DNA of 64,000 nt from the NCBI RefSeq assembly GCF_000424685.1, contig NZ_KE384224.1, positions 186,001 through 250,000 on the forward strand. The letters run 5' to 3'. The stretch comes from Methylococcus capsulatus str. Texas = ATCC 19069 (lineage in GTDB: Bacteria; Pseudomonadota; Gammaproteobacteria; Methylococcales; Methylococcaceae). A program made the translations under genes and the position numbers. This document shows, piece by piece, positions 54,582-64,000 of this stretch; the first letter of the stretch is position 1, and each line of letters begins with the position of its first letter. Below the pieces are notes generated by a model. That model saw nothing but the letters and a program-made list of their open reading frames with translations, did no database searches and was not told the DNA's origin.

Positions 54582-56450
54582 TCAAGCCTTTTCTCGCCTG
54601 GCGTTCCAGGCGATGAAACCCAGCGTGCCCAGGGTGAGCAGGAGGGGCACGAGCGCGATGTCGATGAACTTCAGCCGGGCTCCCAGTGCGTCGATGTCCG
54701 CATCCAGTTGACGCCGCACTTCGCGCAGTTCCTTGCGGATTTCGAGTTTGCGCCTGAGAAAGTCATCCAGCTCCTTCCGCTGTGCGGGGCTGAGGACGAA
54801 GGTGTCGTCGCCGGTTTTGCCCCTTTGCAGCTCGGCCAGCTTCCGTTCGGTTTCGCCGAGTTCCTGCTGGAGCTCCCGCTCCTTGCTGCGGAAGCGGTCG
54901 TCCGCTGCTGCCTTGAGTTCTTCGACCTTGGTGAATGGACGTGCCGAGGTGCCTCGTCCCCGTATCGAAATCAGGTCCGAGCTGCCGGCGAGATTGTCGA
55001 CCGCATTGACGAACAGGTCACCGTTGCCGGCGAAGGTGGTGAGCAGCTTCCGGCCGAAGAAGCTGGAAGACCTGACCCACAGCCGGTCGCTGAGCAGATC
55101 GGTATCTGCTATCAGCAGTATCTCCCCGGTTCCCTTGGCTTCGGCCAAGTGGCCCGGATCGCCGCGTTGCGGAAAGGCGGTTTTGAACTTGCCTTCCAGC
55201 CTGCCGGCGACGATCAGGCGCTCGCCACCCGGCTTATAGTCCTGCAGCAGGCTGGAGGGGTCGCCGAGGAAGCGGATGCGGTCTGCGGGGACGACCATGG
55301 CCTGGTCGCTGGTCTGGAGCAGGGGAGTCAGCCGGCTCCCGCCGTCCGTCGTCGGCCTGAAGTGGCCGACGCTGGCGAGATGAATGGTGTCGAGGTTGGC
55401 GGTGATCACGTCGGCGGCGTTCAGATCCGGTTTGCCCAACCGCAGGATCGCTGGATGCCGGCTCGGAGGAGCGCCAGGGGCGGTATTGACCGTGACCGCA
55501 CGGGCGCGGTCCAGCACCGCTTCATCGGGTTTGTACTCCACCCCCCAGGCCTTGAACAAGACGGGAAGGTCAGAAGCCTTGGGAGTCACCATGGCCGCCA
55601 TCGGATCGCGGGGATCGCCCACGCCGTCGTTCTCCGCATGGGGATCGACGAACACCATCAGACGCCCGCCTCGCAGAACGAACTGGTCCAGGGCGTACTG
55701 GGCGTCCTCGCCGAGCCTTTTGGGATGGACGACGACCAGCACTTCGATTTCGGGGGCGACGGCCTTGAGGCTGTCGGCGTCCAGGGACCTGACGTCGAAC
55801 GATTGCGAGAGCTGTTCGTAGACGGTCCAGGGTGCGCCCATGTCTCCGCGTTGCGGGTCGAAGCCGCCCGCCAAAGGCAGACTGGAAACGAGTCCCACCA
55901 CCGGTTTTTTCGGCGTGGCCAGATCATGGACGAGCTTGACCAGATCGTATTCCAGAAACGCTTCCTTACCGGGCTCGAAGAACGGGATGGTGGCCCGCCC
56001 ATCGGTCGAGTTGCTGCCTTCCAGGCCGAGGAATACCTTTTCCCCGGAGGGTCCGAGCGGAATACCCTGGAGTCCGGCCGCTGCCGCCCGGTCTTCCGCT
56101 TCTGAATAGGGCAAGGGATCGATCACGTTGAGCTCGATTTTGCCTCCGGCGCGCGATCTCATCTCTTCCAGCATTTCCCGAACCCGGTCGAAGTACAGCC
56201 GGAGTCCCCGTACATCGGGGCGATTGCTTTCGGCGGTCGCTTTGTCGGAGAAGTACAATCGCAGGTGGATGGGCTCATCCAGCTTCGCCAGGATGTTACG
56301 GCTTCCATCAGACAGGGTGTACAGCGAGTTTTCCGTCAGATCGAGCCGGACGCCGCGGAAAAGGGCATTGGAAATCAGTGTCAGGGACACGAAAAGCACT
56401 GCCAGGACGGCGAGCGCGCTGCCGCTCAGGGTCTTGCGATTCAGGGTCAT
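54582..56450 (-). CDS. GldG-like auxiliary protein of ABC transporter
   Basis: 622 residues. An N-terminal membrane helix (about residues 11-30) and a C-terminal one (about 598-616) flank a large extracytoplasmic region of the GldG/IFT52-like type: RLDLTENSLYTLSDGSRNILAKLDEP, then DPLPYSEAED and VVGLVSSLPLAGGF. A coiled coil (FRSKERELQQELGETERKLAEL) precedes the last helix. In Bacteroidetes GldG works with GldA/GldF in gliding; in proteobacteria the related clusters have no agreed substrate. It starts 13 bp after the permease gene. Confidence 0.9.
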   Translation of the reverse strand: MTLNRKTLSGSALAVLAVLFVSLTLISNALFRGVRLDLTENSLYTLSDGSRNILAKLDEPIHLRLYFSDKATAESNRPDVRGLRLYFDRVREMLEEMRSRAGGKIELNVIDPLPYSEAEDRAAAAGLQGIPLGPSGEKVFLGLEGSNSTDGRATIPFFEPGKEAFLEYDLVKLVHDLATPKKPVVGLVSSLPLAGGFDPQRGDMGAPWTVYEQLSQSFDVRSLDADSLKAVAPEIEVLVVVHPKRLGEDAQYALDQFVLRGGRLMVFVDPHAENDGVGDPRDPMAAMVTPKASDLPVLFKAWGVEYKPDEAVLDRARAVTVNTAPGAPPSRHPAILRLGKPDLNAADVITANLDTIHLASVGHFRPTTDGGSRLTPLLQTSDQAMVVPADRIRFLGDPSSLLQDYKPGGERLIVAGRLEGKFKTAFPQRGDPGHLAEAKGTGEILLIADTDLLSDRLWVRSSSFFGRKLLTTFAGNGDLFVNAVDNLAGSSDLISIRGRGTSARPFTKVEELKAAADDRFRSKERELQQELGETERKLAELQRGKTGDDTFVLSPAQRKELDDFLRRKLEIRKELREVRRQLDADIDALGARLKFIDIALVPLLLTLGTLGFIAWNARREKA

Positions 56451-56463
56451 GGTCCTTTGCTCC

Positions 56464-57198
56464 TTAATCGGCCTTCTTCAGGTCGATGACGACGGCATTG
56501 GCATACAGCCAGAAGCCGATGGTGAGGAGGAAATAGATCAGGTCGCGCAGATCGATCACGCCACGGGAAATACCGTTGAAATGGCTGAGGAAGCTCAGGC
56601 CGGCGATCGCATCCACCAGGCTTTGGGGGGCGATGGCGCGGAACAGGTCCAACACCAGCGGAAAACCGGCCAGAAGGAACAGGAAACACACCACCACACT
56701 GAGGATGAAAGCGACGACCTGGCTGCGCGTGGCCGCCGACAGGCAGGCGCCGATGGCGAGATATGCCCCTGCCATGAGCAGACTGCCGAGATAGCCCGTA
56801 ACGATGACTCCGTTGTCCGGATCGCCCAGATAATTGACCGTGATCCAGATGGGGAAGGTCAGCGCCAAGGCCAAGGCGACGAAGGACCAAGCCGCCAGGA
56901 ATTTGGCCAGCACGGCCTGCCCCATGGTGACGGGCAGCGTCAGCAGCAGCTCGATGGTGCCGCTTTTGCGTTCATCGGCCCAAAGCCGCATTGCCACCGC
57001 CGGCACCAAGAACAGATAAAGCCAGGGATGGAACTGGAAGAACGGCTCGAGATCGGCCTGGCCGCGTTCATAGAACCGGCCCAGGTAAAATGTGAAGGCG
57101 CCGGACAGCAGCAGAAAGATGACGATGAAGACGTAGGCCACGGGCGTGGCGAAATAGCTGCGCAATTCGCGCTGGAAGAGGGTCAGGATCGGCTTCAT
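56464..57198 (-). CDS. ABC-2 type permease (GldF-like)
   Basis: 244 residues with six predicted membrane helices (the first at FATPVAYVFIVIFLLLSGAF, the last at LLTIGFWLYANAVVI). The ABC-2 phrase ADERKSGTIELLLTLPV is near residues 74-90. It forms the membrane channel for the ATPase encoded just upstream, with which it overlaps by ATGA. Confidence 0.93.
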   Translation of the reverse strand: MKPILTLFQRELRSYFATPVAYVFIVIFLLLSGAFTFYLGRFYERGQADLEPFFQFHPWLYLFLVPAVAMRLWADERKSGTIELLLTLPVTMGQAVLAKFLAAWSFVALALALTFPIWITVNYLGDPDNGVIVTGYLGSLLMAGAYLAIGACLSAATRSQVVAFILSVVVCFLFLLAGFPLVLDLFRAIAPQSLVDAIAGLSFLSHFNGISRGVIDLRDLIYFLLTIGFWLYANAVVIDLKKAD

Positions 57199-58133
57199 GC
57201 GTGGGCCTCTCGCAGGTGCGACTGGGTGATGTTCCGGAACACCTCATCCAGACGTCCGGTTTCGAGCTGGAGTTCGCGGACGGCGATGCCCTGCGCTCTC
57301 AGGGCGTCGCCGACGGCCATCAATATCTGCTGGCCTTTGCGGGGGAAGGCGGTGATGCGCTGGTTCTGAGGATCGATTTCGACGGTCTCGACCTCGGGGA
57401 TGGCCGTCAGAGTCTCCCTGGCTTTCGCGGTTTCATCGGTGGTCAGGGACACCGCCATGTGGTAGCGGGAACGGGCCTCCAGCTCGCCCGGCGTGGCATC
57501 GGCCAGGAGTGTACCGCCGGCGATCACTACGACGCGGTTGCAGACCGCGTGCACCTCCTCAAGGATGTGGGTGGAAATGACGATCACCTTGTTCTCAGCC
57601 ATATCGTTGATCAGACGCCGGACTTCGTGCTTCTGATTGGGATCGAGGCCGTCGGTTGGTTCGTCGAGGATCAGGACGGGGGGGTCGTGGAGTATGGCCT
57701 GCGCCAGACCGACGCGGCGCTTGAAGCCCTTGGAGAGCGTGTCGATGGTTTGCTCCAGCACGCCTTCTAGGCGCAGACGTCCGATCACGTCGTCCAGCCG
57801 GCGTCGTTTCGACTCTGCCGTGAGTCCCCGAATGCCGGCGATGAATTCGAGAAACGAGCGGACCGTCATTTCGCCATAGCTGGGAGCGCCTTCCGGGAGA
57901 TAGCCCAATGCCTTCTTGGCCTCTATCGGGTGCGTCTCGACGTCGAAACCACAGACTTTCGCGCGGCCGGCCGTAGGGGAGAGAAAGCCGGCGATCATCT
58001 TCATGGTGGTGGATTTACCGGCACCGTTGGGACCGAGGAAACCGAGCACCTGTCCGACTCGGACCTCGAAGGTGACGGCGTTGACGGCTGTGAAACGGCC
58101 ATAGCGTTTTGTGAGCGCCGAGGCTTCGATCAT
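57195..58133 (-). CDS. ABC transporter ATP-binding protein (GldA-like)
   Basis: The nucleotide-binding subunit, 312 residues. Walker A GPNGAGKSTT (near residue 35), Q-loop GYLPEGAPSY, a signature-like KGFKRRVGLAQAI in place of LSGGQ, Walker B ILDEPTDGLDP, and switch histidine VISTHILEE are all present. The C-terminal 90 residues are the extension typical of ABC-2 exporters. It is the first gene of the four-gene cluster. Confidence 0.95.
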   Translation of the reverse strand: MIEASALTKRYGRFTAVNAVTFEVRVGQVLGFLGPNGAGKSTTMKMIAGFLSPTAGRAKVCGFDVETHPIEAKKALGYLPEGAPSYGEMTVRSFLEFIAGIRGLTAESKRRRLDDVIGRLRLEGVLEQTIDTLSKGFKRRVGLAQAILHDPPVLILDEPTDGLDPNQKHEVRRLINDMAENKVIVISTHILEEVHAVCNRVVVIAGGTLLADATPGELEARSRYHMAVSLTTDETAKARETLTAIPEVETVEIDPQNQRITAFPRKGQQILMAVGDALRAQGIAVRELQLETGRLDEVFRNITQSHLREAHA

Positions 58134-58410
58134 GACGGGTACCTCGGTGGTTGGGGGGACGGGGCCAACGGAGCAAGCATGCGTTCTACCTCCTCATGGG
58201 TTGCAGTTGCTTGAGAGTCCGCGTCGATTCATAGGGACGGAGCCGGGTTTTTCAAGGCGGCGGGAGGCGGTCAGGAAAATGTCCCGCGGCAGGGTGGGCG
58301 CGGGGTTCCATCTTGGTTGCGGGAGCCACCAGCCTGGTTGTCAGCAACCGAAGAACCGCCAGACATGCCAGCCATTCGTCGCGTAACCTTGTGATTTAAC
58401 GGGATTGGTT

Positions 58411-58620
58411 ATGTGGCTCGAATCGTGCTTGGATTTTTTCCGAGGCACGGCTCATTCCGTGTACGGCATCGGGGATGCAAACACCATGAAATTTCTGGAC
58501 AAGGCGCTCGATGAGCTAGAGAATTTTTCCTCGGACCAGGAAACGGGGCATCACGAACGTGCCCTCACCTTTGTCCTGGTCGGTTTCGTTTCACTGATCG
58601 TCTTGACGGCATTGATCTGA
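58411..58620 (+). CDS. Small single-pass membrane protein, unknown
   Basis: A possible 69-residue product. Residues about 26-50 are acidic and helical (KFLDKALDELENFSSDQE) and the last 18 residues are a hydrophobic helix (LTFVLVGFVSLIVLTALI), so a C-terminal tail anchor is likely. There is an internal ATG at 58486 with GGGATG upstream that would give 44 residues and may be the true start. No family recognised. It lies between the ABC operon and a methyltransferase gene. Confidence 0.5.
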   Translation: MWLESCLDFFRGTAHSVYGIGDANTMKFLDKALDELENFSSDQETGHHERALTFVLVGFVSLIVLTALI

Positions 58621-58706
58621 CAGCAGGCAAAATAAATCACCGGGCTCCCCTCCGGCAGAAGGAAGCAGGCACGTCCCAGGATTCCAGGCTTCCTTACTTC
58701 GACGCC

Positions 58707-59516
58707 TTGTTGGATGGTTTCGAAATGGAAGACGCGGAGATTTGCGAGGCTTTCGGTCGCCATGTCCATTGGGGCTACTGGGATCGGGAACCGGAGCAGG
58801 CGCCGACGTCGGCCGAGTTCGCAAGGGCGGCCGAGCGTTTGTCCCGAGAGGTCTGGGAGGCTGCGGCCATCCGTGACGGCGACCGTGTGGTGGATGTCGG
58901 CTGTGGCTTCGGCGGCACGCTGGCCAGCATCGGTGCGCAACGCAGCGGCGTCTCCCTCACCGGTGTCAACATCGATCACCGTCAGCTGACCCGCGCCGCC
59001 CGGCTGACGAAAACCACCCGTGCCGGAAACATGCTGGCGTGGTTGTGTGCCGACGCCTGCGCACTCCCCCTCGCCGATGCAGTCTGCGACGTCGTTCTCG
59101 CGGTCGAGTGCATCTTTCATTTCCCCGATCGGCGGCGCTTTTTCGCCGAAGCCTGGCGGGTGCTGAAACCCGGTGGCCGGCTGGCATTGTCCGATTTCGT
59201 GCCGGTCGGAGTGCTTTTGCCGGCGACCGCGGCCGCGGGACTGTGGCCGGGTTCCCGCGGGTTCTATGGCAAGGTCGACATGTGCTGCACCGCACGCCGT
59301 TACGCGAAGCTCGCCGCGGAAGCCGGGTTTGTACCGTCATTCGATCGCGACATCACCCGCCACACACTGCCGACTTACCCGTTCCTGCGCCGCTTGAGCC
59401 CGCGGTTGGGGAATCTGCGGTTGTCCGCCACGATGGAAACGCTGTTTGCCGAGCTGGCCAGCCGGCTGGGGCTCCTGCGCTATCGTATCCTCGCCTTCCG
59501 CAAGCCGGGCGACTGA
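58707..59516 (+). CDS. SAM-dependent methyltransferase (class I)
   Basis: 269 residues. The SAM motif is VVDVGCGFGGT near residue 60 and the following acidic region matches class I methyltransferases; RVLKPGGRLALSDFV lies near residue 150. The pattern (HVHWGYW near the N-terminus, motif I, then DMCCTARRYAKLAAEAGF) resembles the sterol/tocopherol/dimethylglycine group, but the acceptor is unknown. The start is uncertain: TTG at 58707 keeps most of the conserved N-terminus, homologous-looking residues continue upstream (LPYFDAL) without an ATG or GTG, and ATG 58725 is a shorter choice. Confidence 0.8.
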   Translation: MLDGFEMEDAEICEAFGRHVHWGYWDREPEQAPTSAEFARAAERLSREVWEAAAIRDGDRVVDVGCGFGGTLASIGAQRSGVSLTGVNIDHRQLTRAARLTKTTRAGNMLAWLCADACALPLADAVCDVVLAVECIFHFPDRRRFFAEAWRVLKPGGRLALSDFVPVGVLLPATAAAGLWPGSRGFYGKVDMCCTARRYAKLAAEAGFVPSFDRDITRHTLPTYPFLRRLSPRLGNLRLSATMETLFAELASRLGLLRYRILAFRKPGD

Positions 59517-59608
59517 GCCGGCAATCGGTACGGCCCGTGAACGGCGCGTGCTTGCAGTCGCCAAACCGGCTATCCTCTGCCCTTGTGCAGCGACAGTGGG
59601 GAACCGTC

Positions 59609-59887
59609 TTGAAATTCGGGCAAAAGGTTTTGAACAGGGTCATGGTGGGCGGCTTGGCGGCCCTCGGGGCTGGTTGCAGCGATCCCGGCTATCAGGGCTA
59701 TCTGAACAAGGACGAGCCGTTCGGGTACTATTCGGTGGGAGCCGGCAATCCGTACGCCGGCATGGGCTATTACGGCGGCTATGGTGGTTTCTACGGTGAC
59801 CCCTATTATTACTATGGTATGCCGTATGGTATGGGCGGTTACTGGGGCGATCCGTACGTGGGCGTCGTCGATGAGCATCACCGCTGA
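59609..59887 (+). CDS. Gly/Tyr-rich small lipoprotein, copy 1
   Basis: 92 residues from a TTG start that has GGGGAA about 6 bases upstream and gives a basic n-region (KFGQKVLNR); an ATG at 59642 would remove it. A lipobox LGAGC follows a hydrophobic stretch. The mature part is mostly Gly, Tyr, Pro and Asn (NPYAGMGYYGGYGGF, DPYYYYGMPYGMGG). Such composition suggests a low-complexity, possibly self-associating surface protein; no family recognised. Its 3' end overlaps copy 2 by 17 bp in another frame. Confidence 0.72.
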   Translation: MKFGQKVLNRVMVGGLAALGAGCSDPGYQGYLNKDEPFGYYSVGAGNPYAGMGYYGGYGGFYGDPYYYYGMPYGMGGYWGDPYVGVVDEHHR

Positions 59888-60164
59888 GCCAGGTTTTCCG
59901 CTACCACGCCTGCTTGCGGGTCTGTCCGTATGGGCATTGGCGGGCTGTGGGCCGGGAGCCGAGGCCTATCTGACGCAGGACGGCGAACCCATGGGTTATT
60001 ATGCCGGCCAAGCGGGCAACCCGCTGGGCGGGAGTGGCTTCTACGGTGGCAACCCCTACTATTATTATGGAATGCCCTATGTGGGACCTTATGGATATGG
60101 GGTGGGCGGCGGATACATGAGCGCCGGATCTGCGAGCGGCGGCTACTGGGGAGGGCCCTGGTGA
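59871..60164 (+). CDS. Gly/Tyr-rich small lipoprotein, copy 2
   Basis: 97 residues; signal with lipobox VWALAGC. The mature part parallels copy 1: AYLTQDGEPMGYYAGQAGNP matches the YLNKDEPFGYYSVGAGNP of copy 1, and NPYYYYGMPY is shared almost exactly. The two are therefore probably a tandem duplication that has diverged. It overlaps copy 1 and ends 1 bp from the convergent atpC. Confidence 0.75.
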   Translation: MSITAEPGFPLPRLLAGLSVWALAGCGPGAEAYLTQDGEPMGYYAGQAGNPLGGSGFYGGNPYYYYGMPYVGPYGYGVGGGYMSAGSASGGYWGGPW

Positions 60165-60165
60165 G

Positions 60166-62821
<2,656 letters not shown>

Positions 62822-62887
62822 GGGTACCGACCTGAAATCTCGGGAGAGACTGGCATGATACCATTGCCGTCCGTCCTTCCGGCGGAC

Positions 62888-62915
62888 AAAAAAAGACCCG
62901 CCGGAAAGGCAGGTC
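62888..62915 (-). terminator. Intrinsic terminator of the 32-residue membrane protein gene
   Basis: On the minus strand an 8-bp stem (GACCTGCC / GGCGGGTC, one G-T wobble) with a 5-base TTTCC loop is followed by seven T. It lies 64 bp after the stop of the small ORF at 62979 and before sseA. Confidence 0.88.
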
Positions 62916-62978
62916 AAGCGTGAGCTCTATGGCACACGAGGAGGAGATCGTCGCTGAAGGTGAAATCGGGCCCGCGGC

Positions 62979-63077
62979 TCATTTGCCGAGCGAGCGGTAA
63001 TGGTTCCAGCAATAGCCGACGCTGCCGGCAAAGGTGGCAAAGAGCGCCGTGAACAGAACGAGTTCGAGAGCAGTCAT
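62979..63077 (-). CDS. 32-residue single-pass membrane protein, unknown
   Basis: A 33-codon frame: MTALELVLFTALFATFAG then SVGYCWNHYRSLGK. Residues 4-24 form one hydrophobic helix, leaving a short basic C-terminus with Cys23, Trp24 and His26. A GAGGT ribosome site is about 7 bases before the ATG. It has its own terminator 64 bp downstream and an AT-rich promoter-like region upstream, so it looks like a genuine, monocistronic gene. Size and shape recall small subunits of respiratory complexes (CydX- or CcoQ-like), but the sequence matches none that I know. Confidence 0.75.
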   Translation of the reverse strand: MTALELVLFTALFATFAGSVGYCWNHYRSLGK

Positions 63078-63117
63078 AAGAAATACCTCGACCCTTGAAT
63101 GTGGAACACGGTGCTAG

Positions 63118-63172
63118 GTTATAGAGATGTAATTGTGTTGACAATGCGGCTATTTAGCAATTCATTGTTAAC
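63118..63172 (-). promoter_or_regulatory. AT-rich promoter region with 10-bp inverted repeat
   Basis: Arms GTTGACAATG (63137-63146) and CATTGTTAAC (63163-63172), one mismatch, 16 bp apart, lie upstream of the small ORF. A possible minus-strand TTGTCA (63139-63144) overlaps the left arm and TATAAC (63118-63123) follows after 15 bp, shorter than ideal. This is the most AT-rich part of the window. A regulator bound at the repeat would cover the -35. Confidence 0.5.
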
Positions 63173-63211
63173 TGAACAAAGTGGTCTCACCGTTGTCACG
63201 CTTCGGACGGT

Positions 63212-64000
63212 TCAGAGGACCGCCAGCAGATTGCCGAGGATGCGTTCGTAGATCGCGGACAGGGCTTCCAGGTCTTCGACCGCAACGTGCTCATCGATCT
63301 TGTGGATGCTGGCGTTGAGCGGTCCCAGCTCCACGACCTGGGCACCGGTCGGGGCGATGAAGCGACCATCGGAAGTGCCGCCGCCGGTATCGGCACGCGG
63401 GTGGAGGCCGGTGACTGCGGCGATGGCGGCACGGGTCGCGCTCACCAGCTCCGTTTCCCGGGTCAAAAACGGCAGACCGGAGAGTCGCCAGCTCAATTCA
63501 TAGTGGAGGCCGTGGCGGTCGAGGATGGTTTCCACACGGCGCTGGATGGCCTCCACGGTCAGTTCGGTCGAAAAACGGAAGTTGAACAGAACCTCGAGTT
63601 TGCCGGGGATGACGTTGTCGGCGCCGGTTCCCGCCCGGATGTTGGAGACCTGAAAACTGGTCGGAGGGAAGAATTCGTTGCCTCCGTCCCAGATTTCGGT
63701 AGTGAGTTCGTGAAGCGCGGGAGCGAAGCGGTGGATGGGGTTGTCGGCCTTGTCGGGATAAGCGACGTGGCCCTGCACGCCCAGGATCCGCAGCACGCCG
63801 CCCAAGGAGCCGCGGCGGCCCACCCGGATCACATCGCCCAGCCGGGCGAAGCTCGACGGCTCGCCGACCAGACACCAGTCGATCACCGTGTCTCGCGACT
63901 TCAGGACATCCACCACCTTGACCACGCCGTCGTAGGCCGAGCCTTCTTCGTCACTGGTCAGCAGGACGGCGAGGGAGCCCGGGTGCCCGGGGTGGTGGAC
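63212..64000 (-). CDS. dapE: Succinyl-diaminopimelate desuccinylase (N-terminus outside window)
   Basis: Hydrolyses N-succinyl-LL-diaminopimelate in lysine and cell-wall biosynthesis. About 262 C-terminal residues are visible. The catalytic glutamates lie in [11 protein letters not shown] near the right edge; the dimerisation domain follows ([18 protein letters not shown]); the C-terminal metal ligand histidine is in [23 protein letters not shown] is also diagnostic for DapE. The N-terminus lies beyond the right edge. Confidence 0.95.
   Translation of the reverse strand, partial: VHHPGHPGSLAVLLTSDEEGSAYDGVVKVVDVLKSRDTVIDWCLVGEPSSFARLGDVIRVGRRGSLGGVLRILGVQGHVAYPDKADNPIHRFAPALHELTTEIWDGGNEFFPPTSFQVSNIRAGTGADNVIPGKLEVLFNFRFSTELTVEAIQRRVETILDRHGLHYELSWRLSGLPFLTRETELVSATRAAIAAVTGLHPRADTGGGTSDGRFIAPTGAQVVELGPLNASIHKIDEHVAVEDLEALSAIYERILGNLLAVL

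Noticed and set aside
54051..56105. A 684-codon open frame antisense to the GldG-like and DUF4340 genes
   Set aside because: Spans two real genes on the other strand and has no recognisable feature.
62822..62917. N-terminal extension of the sulfurtransferase
   Set aside because: The extension passes through an intrinsic terminator; a good internal ATG gives the normal family length.

Overview
The window is 64 kb of GC-rich (roughly 63-66% by eye), densely packed chromosomal DNA from a gammaproteobacterium. Gene content (an N-ATPase-type beta/epsilon pair, phosphoketolase plus acetate kinase, a complete hyp hydrogenase-maturation set, class Ia ribonucleotide reductase with duplicated ATP cones, PBP1C) fits a Methylococcus-like methanotroph. 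That placement is inference from content and recall: no methane-oxidation or RuMP gene, rRNA or tRNA lies in the window, and I see no prophage, insertion sequence or CRISPR array. It looks like core chromosome with a few unusual small genes.

Layout. 0-7 kb: the 3' end of nrdA is cut by the left edge; its upstream region holds two NrdR-box-like palindromes. Divergent from it is a TelA-family gene that abuts, stop to stop, a translationally coupled PspC-domain / MscS-family channel pair. 7-12 kb: hypC-hypA-hypB-hypD-hypF on the minus strand with no hydrogenase subunits nearby. 12-20 kb: a DegP-type protease, then an efflux operon transcribed outer-membrane factor > membrane-fusion protein > RND pump > TetR regulator. 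A near-consensus promoter and matching palindromic operators sit directly before its first gene. 20-22.7 kb: secreted nuclease with a C-terminal Excalibur-like motif, RluA, and a DUF2058 protein. 22.7-30.3 kb: a carbohydrate module on the minus strand, GH94-like protein > phosphoketolase > unknown 99-residue protein > acetate kinase. 30.5-36.3 kb: fatty acid cis/trans isomerase, a MASE1-GGDEF/PilZ-like cassette, and an ammonium transporter. 36.5-42.7 kb: Lhr helicase, GH1 beta-glucosidase and a DUF4136 lipoprotein in one plus-strand run. 42.7-50.2 kb: PBP1C, zinc alcohol dehydrogenase, DEAD-box helicase, glycine-zipper lipoprotein, acyl-CoA/AMP ligase. 50.2-53.3 kb: two gene-poor stretches around moeA and a truncated hemoglobin. 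53.4-58.1 kb: a four-gene Gld-type ABC system. 58.4-64 kb: a small membrane ORF, a SAM methyltransferase, two overlapping Gly/Tyr-rich lipoproteins, an orphan N-ATPase-like atpD-atpC pair behind sseA, a 32-residue membrane ORF with its own terminator, and dapE cut by the right edge.

The most promising items are: the 32-residue membrane protein gene at 62979-63077, a self-contained transcription unit; the paired Gly/Tyr-rich lipoproteins; the atpD-atpC pair with no other ATP synthase subunit; the predicted TetR regulatory circuit of the efflux operon; and the phosphoketolase cluster with its unknown partner. I found no wholly new multi-gene system that I could defend from sequence alone.
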